Part shown: in pieces, positions 1-12,450 of the stretch
How the letters are laid out: each line of letters begins with the position of its first letter
Position numbering within the stretch: position 1 is the first letter of the stretch
Assembly: GCF_022539665.2 (NCBI RefSeq)
Contig: NC_081336.1
Coordinates: forward strand, 8,532,778 to 8,596,777
DNA from: Daphnia carinata
Lineage: Eukaryota; Arthropoda; Branchiopoda; Diplostraca; Daphniidae
Reading direction: 5' to 3'
Length of the DNA stretch: 64,000 bases
Translations under genes and position numbers: made by a program
Notes under the pieces: generated by a model
Seen by the model: the letters and a program-made list of their open reading frames with translations, nothing else
The model's database searches: none
What the model was told of the DNA's origin: nothing

Positions 1-3000
1 CGACGTGCACGGCTCTTGTATTGTTGATAGAAAAGAAAAAGAAGAATGGCCGTGTGTGCCTAGACATCCATCAAGCTAAAAGCAACTGTCAAGCGAATTG
101 TTGCACGCAACTTGGAACTAATATTGATCCATCCAAAAGTTCGTATCACTTCTACACGAGTCCTTAAACATTCGCTATCGTAACCGATTGCACAACTAAC
201 GTTATATCAACATATTTTTTTTTTTATCTTAAAGATAACAGAAAAAAAACGGAAATAAAAACAAAACCAAATTTGAGTTGATGTTGTTGTTTGGCTTCCG
301 GCAAAATGAGACATCTTTTATTTTTTCTTGCCATATTATGAAGCCCTTTCATGGCAAAGTCAATTACGCGCGACTTTGCGTGACCAGCCAAATTATAGCA
401 CTGCCTACAACCAATTACATTGGCTTTCACTTCACGGCGACATTATTCTCCATATCCTGCGGATGAAGCGGGATCGAAGCAGACACAGATGGATGGTCTT
501 TTCTTCAAGCTACACTTTTGCCGTGCGTGAGGCGAATATTAATGGCGACGTAATTGAATGGAACCCCCTGCCGGCTCTCCGCGTGTACGGCGTTCGCAGC
601 AACAACTCCCCGCTTTTCTTAACCTGATGTTATACATGAGCGGATGAAAGGAGCTGCTCAGAGATAAATATAAGCACGTCGTGGGCGTCTTCAAGCAAAA
701 TGGAATTCGCAGAAAGAAAGGCTTTTTGTTTTCATTAGTCGTTTGACTTATTCAATTTAAAAGAAAGGCTTTTCCTCTTTGAAATCGATATATGTGAAGC
801 GCTGCAAGGATAAAAGGTTTTCACCTCATTAAATAGAAAAGTAGTAGTGGATAGCATTTTTCTGCACTTGTTATCCCAATATCCGGTGCTGAAAATAGGG
901 AAGCACTCACGTCTCTTACCATTCTTCTACACTGTCTTGAAACTTGAGAATCCATCCGTAACTGGATTTTCTTTTTTCTTTTCTTCCGGATTCTATCGGA
1001 GACTTCAGCTTTTCAGGCTTTGATATTTGTCTTTCAAAAAGAGTTGCTATGTGAATGTGCATATAGCTCTCTCTCCATTGCACAGGCATTATGTCTTGCA
1101 TCACCGAGGCTATTTCTATCTATGGAGAACACGAAAACCAATACGTTTGTTGCTACTTCGGTTTAACGAGTCGGAAATGCAAACTATATGTACTTATATT
1201 GTTTGGGTTTGTTTTTTCAGTAGTATCAATAAAAAACAGTGACTGTATTTCGATAGAAAACCGAGTTGAGGCTCGATTGTCAAGATTCTGATTCGTTGAA
1301 TATCCCGCATCTGGTTTCAAACGTTGACATCTACATCGAAAACGACAATAGATTTAGTCTTGTTTCAATAGTTCTAACAGCCTATTTTGAATCTCACTTT
1401 AGACTAACCGTTTTTGTTTTAACATTGTTGGTGGCCTTTGACTTGTATCCTGGCAATATCAGAGGATGAAAACAATAAGCATGATATTTAATCTTTGAAG
1501 TTCCTGGAAGAAAAGAAACTAACTCAAGTGTATAGACAAGCTGTTGGTCATAAACTCTTTTACCTTTCTCCTTATGGAAAATGAGAATGAAAAAGCTGGG
1601 GAGTTTTTCTATTAGGTCGTCGGACACGGCCGTTTAATGCTCGCCAAACAATTCGCAGAAATGCGTACAGCTAAAATGCTAGAACAAAGAGAAAATTCTC
1701 TTTCCATGTCTCCTCTCTGTCTATATCCGGCGGAATTATCAGGACGCTCGAGTGGCGGGGGAAAACTAACAGCAAGACGGACAGACTTTGAACTGCAACT
1801 TTCTCCTCAATTAGTAACGGCCATTGCAGCGACGAAAACGCCGTGAAGACAAAGTTTTTTTTTGTTCTTTTTCATTTTTATCACGTCCACGCGAACAGAA
1901 TGTGTGTGCCGCAATCAGCTGATTGAATTTGGGTTTGCAGCTCGGGCAAATTGGATTCAAGTTTCCTCGTCGATTTGATGGATCTGTTTTGGCCTAACAC
2001 ATCGTCTGCAAGACGTCTGCTAAAGTCGTAATGGCGCCTAATTTCATGGCTTCCCGATTGCCAATTCTTTTGCTATTGTTACGTCCCCCAAATTCTGAAT
2101 TATTTGGCAGTTTCAGAATGGGCTCTACCCGTTTCTGGAATTAAGGCTATTGTTATTGCTGTGTGTGTTGCACTTGAACACTGCTGACCTGTTTTCGAGA
2201 ATGGAATCCTATAAAGAAAAGCATATGTAGTGTGACTGTGTTTGTTGTTATCGAGTGCTACGAAAGGTCAACTGAGACTAAACGCTCTCGTCAAATGAAA
2301 GTTTGGAAAGGCATCAGACATATATGTAAAATTCGCCGAATTGTTGATCAAAGTTGACAGACTGATACCCAGTGACCAGCAGTAGCAATCGATTGCGAAA
2401 AGAAGTATTAGACGAATTTGACCAAAGATCTTAACCAGGAACACCAGTTACCCCTCACCCCGCCACAGCTGGAATTGGCATTCAAGATGAGTTTTGCTAT
2501 TACCAAATGGCGTGTTGGAAGATGCATTCATTTCTGAAACTATTACCAGTAAAGAGTGTAGAGGGGTAAACAGCAATCTTTGATTCTAATGTATTGCTGC
2601 TCCACGATCTCCGCAATCTTTTCATTTATTGATAGGCAAGGAACAATTTTGTTTACTTTTTCAGTTTTTAAAAGTCTGACAAGAGGACTTATGATATACA
2701 AGCTGGTAAGCGATTGGTTCTCTTTTAATTTCCAAAATCAAAGTATAAGTTGTTGAGGCGAGGGAGGTTTACTATTCATTATGAAGGCTGCATTTCTAGA
2801 ATACCATAGCCTTAATTCTGATCCAATGCATGTGTTGTAATCCACACACGTCACTATGCACCCTGATGGCCATGTCGGCGACCAGTAATATAATAGGTAA
2901 GCCTTTCGTAGATCTGTAATTTGCATATGATTTACTTCGAGTTCGGTGGTCTCCGTAAATTAAGTCACCGTTACGCAAAACCTAGCGATACTGATTTTGG

Positions 3001-5200
3001 ATAAAATTTATACTTGACACTGCTCCATTTTGGCATTCCTTTAGGTGATGTTGCCAGACATTGGACCTGACGATCATCCATTTTGAACATTCGTCAAAAT
3101 TTAATAATGGCAATGCTGCACGACTTCGTTGGAAAGAAGCGCCCAAAAACCGTCTGCTTTCTTCTTATACATTCACTTTGGTCGCCATGCCTTCAACAGG
3201 AAAATAGGCAGTTTATTCAAGGAAAAATTCCCTAAGCGGTGTTTGGTAAAATATATTTATACGATGCGAAAACACAGACGTGGTCGTTCTTATTCATGCA
3301 TTCGATTTATTTAGTGGTGGGCATTGCCAATAGCGGTGTCACTTTCTGGGGATGCTTCTGGCGCCTGTTCGCGTCTGTTCGCGGATATTCAACATAATAC
3401 AGAAATTCAAAACAAGAAATGAAGCAATTCAAGTGTAGAAATCTTATTCTAAACATGATCAGAGATTTCATAGCGTAAGTGTTTTCTACAGTAAAAATGT
3501 AATTGGTTCATCAATACTTAATACTCTGTTCTTCCATGCCAGATGTGAAACTTATTGGATGCGAAAACTGCAAAAAAAAAAAATTATGAAATAGGATTTG
3601 ATGCAAGTGTGTAAGTTGCTGGTTTCATGATCAGTGGTGCAAAACTTCCTATTTTGTCCCCACTGATATTTAGGGGTTTTCTGGGATTAATGGGTTTCTG
3701 TCATCCCGAAAAGTGATTGCCCTGCATTCTAAACAAGCTAACCATTGGCTTGTGTAAACCTAATGGAAAGAACAAGCAACAGTGTGGAGAAAAAGTTTGT
3801 TTTAAAGGTTGGTAGATGACTTGCAAGTTATAAATTTGAACTTCATTAGCTGCTTTTAACAGCATTAAAAAATATTTTTGTTGGGTTTATTGCAGGATGT
3901 GAGAGCAGTAACAAAATGCCATACCCAGAGGATTGTGTTATTGTCAATAAAATGGATATTCTCCATATGATTGCATTCCTAGGGTACGGATTCCCTAGCG
4001 ACTAAAGTTAAACAATTATCAGAGAGACATCGTGGCATTTTTCTGGAACCCGTGTGTTTCTTAATGATGGAAGTTTGTATCACATATGTATAATGATCAT
4101 TTGGTTCCCAGGTGTCATCCCCATCCACTTCCATGGCAACCTTGAAGTGAAAGCTACAGCCTAACAAATGTCCTATGATCTTCGTTGGTTTGTGTTGATG
4201 ACCTTGGTCTTCCCCCTTAAAACTGTGGCCGTTCACAGATGCTTAGTCAGTCTGCTTTTAGAAATTGAGCGGGTTAGTCTTACCGACGAACACCAGAACT
4301 TCATACCTACTATTTTTATTTATCTTTTTGTAGCAACAATAGTAAATAGGTTGGATGAACTCATATCTGTTCTTCCAACCTATTGACTACTGATGATGTA
4401 CAACAAGATACATGAAATTTTTCCTCTTCGAGAAGAGGTGTACTAAATTAGATTTTTCGAAGAAATTCATGCCTTCTTATGCGTGAATTTTCAAAATGAG
4501 GCTGTTTTTCACCGAATTTGCTTACAAAATTAGACCAAAAAGTTCCCCACATAGTGCCATGCCTAAGTTCGAAAGTTACTTGAACCAAAACGGCATTGGC
4601 TGGTCTCACCAAGATAAAATACAATATCGATGTAAAGTGTCTTTAACAAACCGATACCTTGCAAGAGCGTTAAGAAATTTAGATTTCAAAGCTGTAGAAA
4701 GTTTCGACAAATTTGGGATGCAATTGCCACACTCGAAACCATCTGAAGCTAACATTTTTATAAAATGTCAGATCGTCGACGAATTTTTTTAGGATTTACC
4801 ATTTCAAACGGAAATGACTTTTGAAATGTCTTTGGATTAAAAACGGCGTAAACCGGTCTCATCAAGATAGGACAAATGTCTTACGGTTAAAAGTTTATGA
4901 ACACATCGATACCCGTACATTGCTATCGAGCCAAAATATAACTTTAAATCGTTAACGTAGCAACGTTCAAACGAAAATAGGGATGGGGCAAAAAAACAAA
5001 AGGGACAACAAAAGGAATGAAACAGACGATTTCATAAAGGAAAAAATTTATAACATTTAAACATGCAAAACTATTTTAAGTGGATACCTTAAAGATGAAG
5101 CTTTTGTAGCGAAATATTTTGTTGGAAATCGATTCATTGCAATAGATTGCAATGATGAAGCCGATGGAATCAACAGGAACAATTGTTATTTGTTTTTGAC
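1..5200. other. Gene-poor stretch, no gene recognised
   Basis: All open frames here are short (under about 100 codons) and overlap on both strands. I see no protein family, no convincing chain of exons and no RNA gene. The longest frame, 4496-4792 (+, 98 codons), resembles nothing I recognise and has no clear splice or promoter context. The sequence is AT-rich with scattered T and A runs. Confidence 0.5.
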
Positions 5201-5237
5201 CAAAATCTTATGTGTCGTACGTTAGGTAGTGAAAGCG

Positions 5238-6905
5238 ATTCGCCTGAGGAACGACTTGAAATATGTAAAACAGTGGTGGAATTGTGGAAAGAAATGGGAC
5301 AATAAAAACAATTTCTTTTTGAATACAACCTGTGACAGGTAGTAAAATCAGCTAACGGTATACAGCATGGCACCATGCTGCTTCACCATAAAGTATTGGT
5401 CCTACATGTTACACAACATATTGTACCTGAAACGAACAAGCACACTGAGGGGTTTTAAAAAGTAGTACTCTATTCACAAACATGAACGCCATTTACCAAC
5501 CACATGCTGGTATAATAACTTACAATAATAGATTTTGACAGCGACATGTACTGATTTTGAGTAACTACGCGCAGATATATTCAAAATGATGGAATGTAAG
5601 GCAATCTTATGAAATGTCATATGGCGAATTCGCCTGAGGAATAGCTTGAAATATGTAAAACAGTGGTGGAATTGTGGAAAGAAATGGGACAATAAAAACA
5701 ATTCCTTTATGAATACAACCTGTGGCATGAAGTAAAATCAGCTAACGGTATACAACATGACACAATGCTGCTTCACCATAAAGTATTGGTCCTACATGTT
5801 ACACAACATATTGCACCTGAAACGAGCAAGCACACAGTAACACTCGTAATATAATTTTTAAAAATTAGATCGTTATCTCATCACAGATATGAACGCTCTT
5901 TACTATGATTACATTCATCTACTTACAAATTTAAGGTTGAAATGGCTCATCTTGCAAGCTGGATGTATTACAGTTAAACGGGAAATTAATTAGCACGTTT
6001 CTAGAGAAACGTGATCATTTTGACAACCACATGCTGGTATAACTTACCAAAAATACATTTCAACCACGTCATGTACTTGATTTGGGTATCTATAGACAGA
6101 TATACTAAATAGTTGGAATATGAATCTAATTTAAAAAAAAGGGAAGCATCGCCATATTCTTATTATATGTCGTATGTTTTATGGCAAAAACGATTCGCTT
6201 GAGGAACGGTTTGAAATATGTAAAACAGTGGTGGAATTGGTGGTAGGGATGGGACAGTGTACGCAATTTCACTCGTTTTCGCAATGGGTAAACAAAGACA
6301 ATCCACTATTGGTCGAAGAAAGGTTTTTATTTAATGGGGATATAAATGGCTCCATCACAATTTACATTTTATCATTTTAAGCCGCGTATTCTACAGAAGT
6401 TAATCACTTCATAACGAATCCAAATATGTAAAACAGTGGTGGAATTGTGGAAAGAAATGGGACAATAAAAACAATTTCTTTTTGAATACAACCTGTGACA
6501 GGTAGTAAAATCAACTAACGGTATACAGCATGGCACCATGCTGCTTCACCATAAAGTATTGGTCCCACATGTTACACAACACATTGTACCTGAAACGAGC
6601 AAGCACACATTGATCCTCACATCATTTTGAAAAGTAGTGCAATATCTCATCACAAAGTTGAACGCCATTTACCATGGTCTACATTAATCTACATACAAAA
6701 GTAAGGTTGAAATGGCTCATCTTGAAAGCTGAATGCATTATAGTTAAGCGGTAGATTTAAAAGCATGTTACTAAAGAAATGTGATCATTTTGACAACCAC
6801 ATGCTGGTATAACTTGCCAAAAATAGATTTCAACCCCGTCATGTACTTGATTTTGAGTATCTACACATAAATATACTAAAAATTTGGAATATGAATGTAA
6901 TAAGA
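5238..6905. repeat. Diverged tandem repeat array, three to four units
   Basis: A module of about 200 bp, starting near the phrase ATATGTAAAACAGTGGTGG and running through GGGACAATAAAAACAATT and CACCATGCTGCTTCACC, recurs at about 5238-5440, 5628-5845 and 6420-6612, with a partial copy at 6188-6275. It alternates with a second module containing CAACCACATGCTGGTATAA at about 5497-5610, 6018-6125 and 6793-6900. Unit length differs (about 390 to 570 bp) because of insertions between modules. The AATAAA inside the first module looks like the tail of a retroelement. A single related fragment lies at 12396-12450. No coding frame is conserved between copies. Confidence 0.8.
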
Positions 6906-6992
6906 AAAGCGAGACTGAATATATATAGACAGTTTCAACAGATTCAAAATCGATCAAAAATACTGAGAGTAACTACCTAAGCTTTCTTAAAT

Positions 6993-7121
6993 GCCCGACA
7001 GGTGGCGATTTTTCTACCACGCGATGCCACTGTCGTCTATAGTGCATTGCTGAGGGGAGTATAAGAGGAGTGGCACCGTAATTAGTTAATTTGAGTTGAG
7101 ATCCTCTGCCACAGTTCACGT
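6993..7121 (+). promoter_or_regulatory. Candidate promoter with TATA-like box and CTCF-like motif
   Basis: The stretch ACAGGTGGCGAT (about 6998-7009) resembles the core of the arthropod CTCF site. A TATA-like TATAAGA follows at about 7060, and a good 5' splice site, CAC|GTGAGTAA, at about 7121. The order (insulator-like motif, TATA, short leader, donor) fits the start of a spliced transcript running toward the exons at 7.2-8.4 kb. Each motif is weak by itself. Confidence 0.3.
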
Positions 7122-7199
7122 GAGTAATTGTAATCTCGTAGGGAAATAACTATCTGTTTAAAGTTTTAGGCAGAATAGTTCTGTATGATTTCGTTTAGT

Positions 7200-7880
7200 A
7201 TTTGACTAATACGTATACAGACTTACAGGTGATATTCACAACCTCAAACGATGGTCGTTGTTGAGTTTCCATCCCTTGTCTAAGGTATGTATGAATAGAT
7301 GAGCCACGAACAATTTAATTGCGTATCAAGAGACAGGTGCATACATTTGAAGTATATAACGAACCCTAAGAACTAGAGAGAGAGAGAGGGAGAAAGAAAA
7401 CACTGTAAGTTGCTAGTTGATCAGCATGTTTTGTCTTAATCTTAATGCCGTGAGTCCTAGAAAAGTATATGAAAGGTGGTTGCAAACAGTTGGTAGGTGA
7501 CATAAATGTATTTAGGTAGACAAGAAGAAAAGTTTAAGCCCCAAAAAAGATGATCACGTTAGTAATCTTCAACTTTCTCCTTAAATTTTAATAACACTTT
7601 TGAAAATAATAGTTGGTTGGTATTAAGTGTCTTTAATCCGTTACAGTAAAATCAATTTATGTATCAAATCCAGGCAGCAGACGAGAACAGTTTTCTTTTA
7701 TTTCTTATGTACAGGATATTGCAGAAAAATGTGGCGGTTTTCCCTATGCTTTGTTTGCCAAACCTGACACATTTCACTGCAACCTCCTGTACATTCTTTA
7801 CCCCATATGTGGATAAGAGGTTCACTTTTTATCAGGTAATAACCTAATGTTTTAATAATACTGCCCTGATAAATTGCCCA
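7200..7880. repeat. Local segmental duplication, copy 1
   Basis: This block matches 8330-8910 in the same orientation with heavy divergence. Anchors in order are: GTCTAAGGTATGTATGAATAG against GTCCAAGGTATTTATAAATAG, AACAGTTGGTAGGTGACAT against AACAGTTGGTGTGTGACAT, and ATCAGGTAATAACCTAAT against ATTAGGTAACAGCCTAAT. Exon-like segments lie in this copy; the second copy seems to have lost them. Confidence 0.6.
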
Positions 7881-8377
7881 AAACATTACTTTCTTTTTAG
7901 ATTCTTAAAATTGTAGCTTTCAGTTTGATGCTGAGAGCCCCTTATTTGTTTTAATGTTTCTAGAAATCAATTGTAGATGGTGTTGCTATCAAAACCGATC
8001 ATTATACAGTAGAAAATAGTCTATTATTACAGGTTAGGCATTTATCTAATGAAATATCAATCAATTACAATTGAACCAAGTTCATTATTAAAAGGATTGA
8101 GTGAACCACTATCCATCAGAAGCATTGCTAAGCTAATCGAAGTCCTACAGAAATTTGCAACATCAAAAGTAGATTGGATACCATCAAAGCCACTGGATTA
8201 TTACTTTGTTGACAAAGGTAACACCAAAAAATTTATTTTCAATCTAATTACCACAGTGACAGCAAACATTTAATAAATTTTTTTTCAGGGTTAAGGTTTT
8301 TCATGCTTGTAGTTCAATCAATTGAACGATGTCATAGGTTTGGGTCTTGTTGGCATCAGAATGTGAAGGTCGGTTAG
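7659..8377 (+). pseudogene. Possible spliced gene or gene remnant, unknown product
   Basis: I do not recognise the family. The 3' end is the best supported part: an exon ending at 8217 (AAAG|GTAACA) joins in phase to one starting at 8289 after TTTTTCAG and ending in TAG at 8377, giving a C-terminus with the run VDKGLRFFMLVVQSIERC. Upstream, a frame at 7659-7835 ends at CAG|GTAATA and could join AAATCAATTG at about 7966. The frame then breaks between about 8035 and 8049: no acceptor restores the phase, so either translation starts at ATG 8049 or the copy is frameshifted. It sits between two copies of a segmental duplication, which favours a decaying copy. A live gene with an unusual exon structure remains possible. 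Confidence 0.3.
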
Positions 8378-8910
8378 TTTTCCTTCACCTGTCCAAGGTA
8401 TTTATAAATAGATCAGTTATGATCAATCATTACTAAATTAGAAAGGATACAAATATCTGAAGAAACTAATGGACCTGAATCACTGCATATTGAGTGATCA
8501 TGCATTTATAGATTAGGTTTGATTTTGTATCTTTATCTTAAACCTGTGAGCAACAGAAAGCTTGGTGACAGGTAAGGGCAGTGTCAGTTGATAACAGTTG
8601 GTGTGTGACATGAATGTATTTCAGAAGGACAAGAACATCCTAAACTGAATAGATATCAAGTAACTGAAGTAAAGGTTGCCCTTACATTTCGATATAACCT
8701 TTGGAAAACCATGGTTGATTGGTGTTAAATATTGCTAATTCATTACATTAGAATCGGTTGGTAGCATCGGATAATCATCAGTCATCAGATAATACATTTT
8801 TCAATTACTTTTTTCGGTTTGTTTTTATGCGTCTGCCGCCGTTAAGAGGCTCGCACTTATTAGGTAACAGCCTAATTTTTTAACAAATTTACTCTGTACA
8901 TTTGCTAAGA
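8330..8910. repeat. Local segmental duplication, copy 2
   Basis: Same-orientation match to 7200-7880, without that copy's open frame. The ends are approximate because divergence is high. The start overlaps the terminal exon of the possible gene upstream. Confidence 0.55.
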
Positions 8911-8919
8911 ACGAAACAA

Positions 8920-9600
8920 TTGGGAAAATACGCGAATTTTGGCATGAAATATGTTTAAAATAACGAGACTGTTTTTTAGAGATACGGTCTTATTTTTTAC
9001 GATTATGGGGCACGTTACCTGTTGCGTTCGTAGCGGGATTTTTTGGAACCATGCGAAACATCATAGAGAAACGGGCTTATTTTTCACAGTTAAGGGCCAC
9101 GTTACCCGTGGCGTTGATAGTGGGATATTTTGGAACCTTCCCGATATTAGAGATACGGGGTTATTTTTTCAGGATTATGGGCGAAGTTACCCGTGGCGTT
9201 CGTAGCGGGATTTTTGGAACTACAGAAAACGCATGATATTACCGTTAGGCAGTAGTCATAACGTAGATTTTTTATCATATAGAATAACCAATTGACGTTA
9301 AAAAAACGCAAAGTATAAATTAGAGAAATTTATTACAGGTTTACGCGAATTTTGTTGTGAAATACATTTTAAAGAACGAGACTGTTTTTTAGAGATACGG
9401 TCTTTTTTTACGACTATGGGGCACGTTACCCGTGGTGCTCGTAGCGGGAGTTTTTGGTACCATTCTAAAATTCATATTGCTTTTAGTCAGAAGTCAGCAC
9501 ATAGGTAGTCAGTCATAACCGATTGGTATTCAAATATACAAAGGATGAATTACATAAGCTTTACCTGAACAATCCGATAATTTGCCGCGAATCCTTCTTG
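8920..9600 (+). repeat. Left arm of a long inverted repeat
   Basis: The reverse complement of 16543-17150 matches this arm over about 0.6 kb. The inner 50 bases (9552-9600, ending CCTTCTTG) differ at only about three positions. Similarity stops abruptly after 9600 and before about 8920. The arm is itself repetitive: a unit of about 85 bp containing CGTTCGTAGCGGGATTTTT and GCACGTTACCCGTGG occurs at about 8980, 9065 and 9150 and again at about 9390. Long arms with internal subrepeats are the hallmark of Foldback/Galileo-type DNA elements; an inverted segmental duplication is the alternative. Confidence 0.85.
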
Positions 9601-11384
9601 TCTTCCAGTGCAGTGAACTTTATTTGGCTATGCTATATTAAGTTGATCATGTTTTTACTGCCCTCATTCGACATTGCTTTTTAAATTTATTTATTTTTCT
9701 TTCCTTTTGATTGCACTATTGGTTGTATACGATAAGAACACCAATCGCTGGAAGCCAAGATGGACAGCCAGAGGACAGGAATCATAAACAAATTACCAGA
9801 TCACCACATTGGATTGCCTGTTTGTAATGAAATGCAGTCCTGGCATCTTCTGCAATAGTAATTGCACCTGAAAGAAAATATATGTAGGCTGTATATATAT
9901 GAGAATAGTTAATACGAGGTTTAACATCTTGCAATAAACTTAATCTCGCTGAACGTATACAGCTTGTCATCGCTTGTTTTCTGTGTAGTATTACACACTA
10001 TTAGCATTTCGCTCCTGCTAGGCCAATAGTTAAACAAAAAAATTGTCCAATCTTTTGTCATATTCAAATCCAGGCAAACAGACTTATGTGCCTGTCAGCA
10101 AGTCTCTGCAAGAACGAAAAAACCACATTTTGAGATTCTTACACAATTTGGGATAGAACTCATGTATTAGAAAAAAATTCACAAAACTGATCATAATTCA
10201 AGTTATTAGGTAAAAATCATTCGTTCTGTGTACCAGATTTACATGAACTACTAGTCTGATTCTTTTCTTTGTGTGGTTCATATTCTCAAGTTATTCCTTA
10301 CTTCCGAATTATTTCCGGAAAATTTGCATAAAAGGAAGTAAGGAAGTCCAAATACAAAATCAACCCATCTGAGGGTGACTAAATATTCCGAATACCTATT
10401 TTATAACGTTTTAACAAACCTTTGTCGTGTCGGATTAAAACCTAGAAAATTGAATGCGACCGTCGTCTGCTATGTCTGCCATTAGCTACGTCAACATGCA
10501 AAACGTTTTGCTCTCTTGATTTTTTAAGTTTTCCCGTGGTTCTGTGCATCTATAGTAACAAGTAAGTACCATATGATCATTTTACTTTTTAGCTGTCACA
10601 ATATTGCATTATTATTAGAATTGGAAAGTGGATGCCTGTTATGTTAACAAGCTATGACAACTTGAGCATGGAAAGCTAGCAAGTCAATGCTGAGACTGTG
10701 CTTTGGAAAATGCAATCTTCAGATTTTTTCTAGGGTTAAATGTCCCCAATTCTTTTTCGGAGAATAGCAGAAATGTTATTGGTAAAGTTTAAGCAAGAGT
10801 ATTAATTTGCAATGAGCCTCTCAATAGAATTGTAAGTAGACTCAAAAGTATTGGCTGAATCATTTCAAGCTCAAGCCCACTAGTTGAGCTATTACTGTTT
10901 AAGATATCTCTTTTTTTTTCATGTATATCTAGAGAACGAAATGTTTTATCAACCTTTTTCACCCTTGTTTTCAATGTTTGTGACTTCTGGGTGCACTAGG
11001 CATTTCCTTGTTTGAACTCCTTCAACATTCATTCAACAAGCATAGCTTTATAACACAACTGTTTGCGTCCAGTTCTTGTTGAAAGGAGATTGAAGATAAA
11101 AGATTGCCATGCAGCCAGTGTCTTTTTTTAAGTGTAGAAGGACATATCGTAGAAGTAGTACCCCCTATGTTAAGTTCATTTCATCACTACGGTCCTATTA
11201 TCCAGGAAATCACCTGAGCTAATTTTTGTTTTCAAACTTGTGCCATTTTGACACCCCAGTTAGCCATAACCGTACTTTGATCTCTTTTTTTATCAAGTAT
11301 CATGTGGTTTACGAATCTGATTTGTTTATCATCTGTTTCCCAGGGCATATAAGAACAATTTTCCTGGTAGTCGCCTCAGCTGTC
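9601..11384. other. Interior of the inverted-repeat structure, no gene seen
   Basis: AT-rich DNA with short frames only. No transposase, integrase or polymerase motif is visible in any frame I read, so if this is a mobile element it is non-autonomous at this locus. Confidence 0.5.
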
Positions 11385-11812
11385 GCCTTTGCCATCGTCT
11401 CGTCGCCGTCTTCGCCTCGCCATCGCCATCGCCTTCGTCTTCGCCATCGCCATCGTCTTCGCCATCGCCATCGTCTTCGCCATCGCCATCGTCTTCGCTA
11501 TCGCCATCGCCTTCGCCATCGCCATCGCCTTCGCCATCGTCTTCGCCATCATCTTCGCCATCATCTTCGCCATCATCTTCGCCATCATCTTCGCCTTCGC
11601 CATCATCTTCGCCTTCGCCATCATCTTCGCCATCGCCATCATCTTCGCCATCGCCATCATCTTCGCCATCGCCATCATCTTCGCCATCGCCATCATCTTC
11701 GCCATCGCCATCATCTTCGCCATCGCCATCATCTTCGCCATCGCCATCATCTTCGCCATCGCCATCGTCTTCGCCATCGCCGTCGTCATCGCCATCGCCA
11801 TCGTCTCATCAA
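11385..11812 (+). repeat. Minisatellite built on GCCATC / TCTTC units
   Basis: About 430 bp made of 6-, 9-, 15- and 18-bp combinations of TTCGCC, ATCGCC and ATCATC. The commonest unit is the 18-mer TCTTCGCCATCGCCATCA. No stop codon fits in the unit, so the region is open in several frames on both strands (His-Arg-Leu, Phe-Ala-Ile and Met-Ala-Lys repeats). These frames are best read as by-products of the repeat: they have no start context, no splice signals and no non-repetitive domain. Confidence 0.9.
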
Positions 11813-11980
11813 AGCCTTCGCCGTTATCTCATCGCCGTCTTCCCCGTCGCCACTCATGGAAAAATCGACCGATAAAGGATGTAGCTCAGCAGACAGCTTG
11901 CGGCTATGGCGGCGTTCATCGTGGATCGTCATCTTGGTATTTTATTTTGTAGTGTATTGTGTGTGTAGTATTTAAGTTAA

Positions 11981-12330
11981 CCCATTGGCTGCCACCCCGC
12001 TTGTGTCCCATTTTTTTTGTAGCTTTAGGGAACCGTGGCGCTGTTCTGCCTCATGGTTTCTATACCATGGGGTGGGACAGTCGCCAATGCGCCTAAAGGC
12101 ACAAGGCCTTGTGTCTTTAGGCGCATAGTAGGCAATGCACCAGCAGGGCCTCTCCTTGTCGGTACAGTGATAGTTTACCTGGGGTGTGCATTCCCGGAAA
12201 GGTTTCTATCACTGTGCCAGCCCGGACTTTGTCTTCTGACAAAGTCCCACTTGGTGGCGATCCTTACGACGCCACGCGTAGCTACTGTAGTTTACGCAAC
12301 TAAAGGTTGCATGGCCTGGCAGCCAATGGG
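11981..12330. mobile_element. piggyBac-type MITE with TTAA target duplication
   Basis: The element is 350 bp, begins CCCATTGGCTGCCA and ends with the exact reverse complement of that 14-mer. It is flanked on both sides by TTAA (11977-11980 and 12331-12334). TTAA duplication together with CCC-starting termini is characteristic of the piggyBac superfamily. The interior has no meaningful coding capacity. It is a chain of hairpins, including GCGCCTAAAGGCACAAGG with its near-perfect complement immediately downstream (12089-12125), GGTACAGTGATAG pairing with CTATCACTGTGCC, and ACTTTGTC pairing with GACAAAGT. It sits inside the larger inverted-arm structure, so it inserted there or was carried with it. 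Daphnia is known to host the piggyBac-family element Pokey; I cannot show that this MITE derives from it. Confidence 0.85.
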
Positions 12331-12395
12331 TTAACTTAGTTAAGTGTATGTATGTTTCTGTATTTGTATGTATGTATATATTTGTATATTGTTAT

Positions 12396-12450
12396 ATATG
12401 TAAAATAGTGGTGGAATTGTTGGGTGGAGGAGGGACAATAAAACAATTCA
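12396..12450 (+). repeat. Isolated fragment of the 5-7 kb repeat family
   Basis: ATATGTAAAATAGTGGTGG followed by GGGACAATAAAACAATTC matches the conserved phrase of the array at 5.2-6.9 kb. The conserved piece ends just after an AATAAA, so this looks like the 3' end of a dispersed element. Confidence 0.6.

Noticed and set aside
11226-11975. 249-codon ORF with His-Arg-Leu repeats, plus other-frame ORFs over the same DNA
   Set aside because: They are by-products of a stop-free minisatellite. Several frames on both strands are open, and there is no non-repetitive domain or splice support.
12035-12334. 99-codon ORF on the plus strand
   Set aside because: It lies within the piggyBac-type MITE; the frame follows hairpin arms and resembles no protein.
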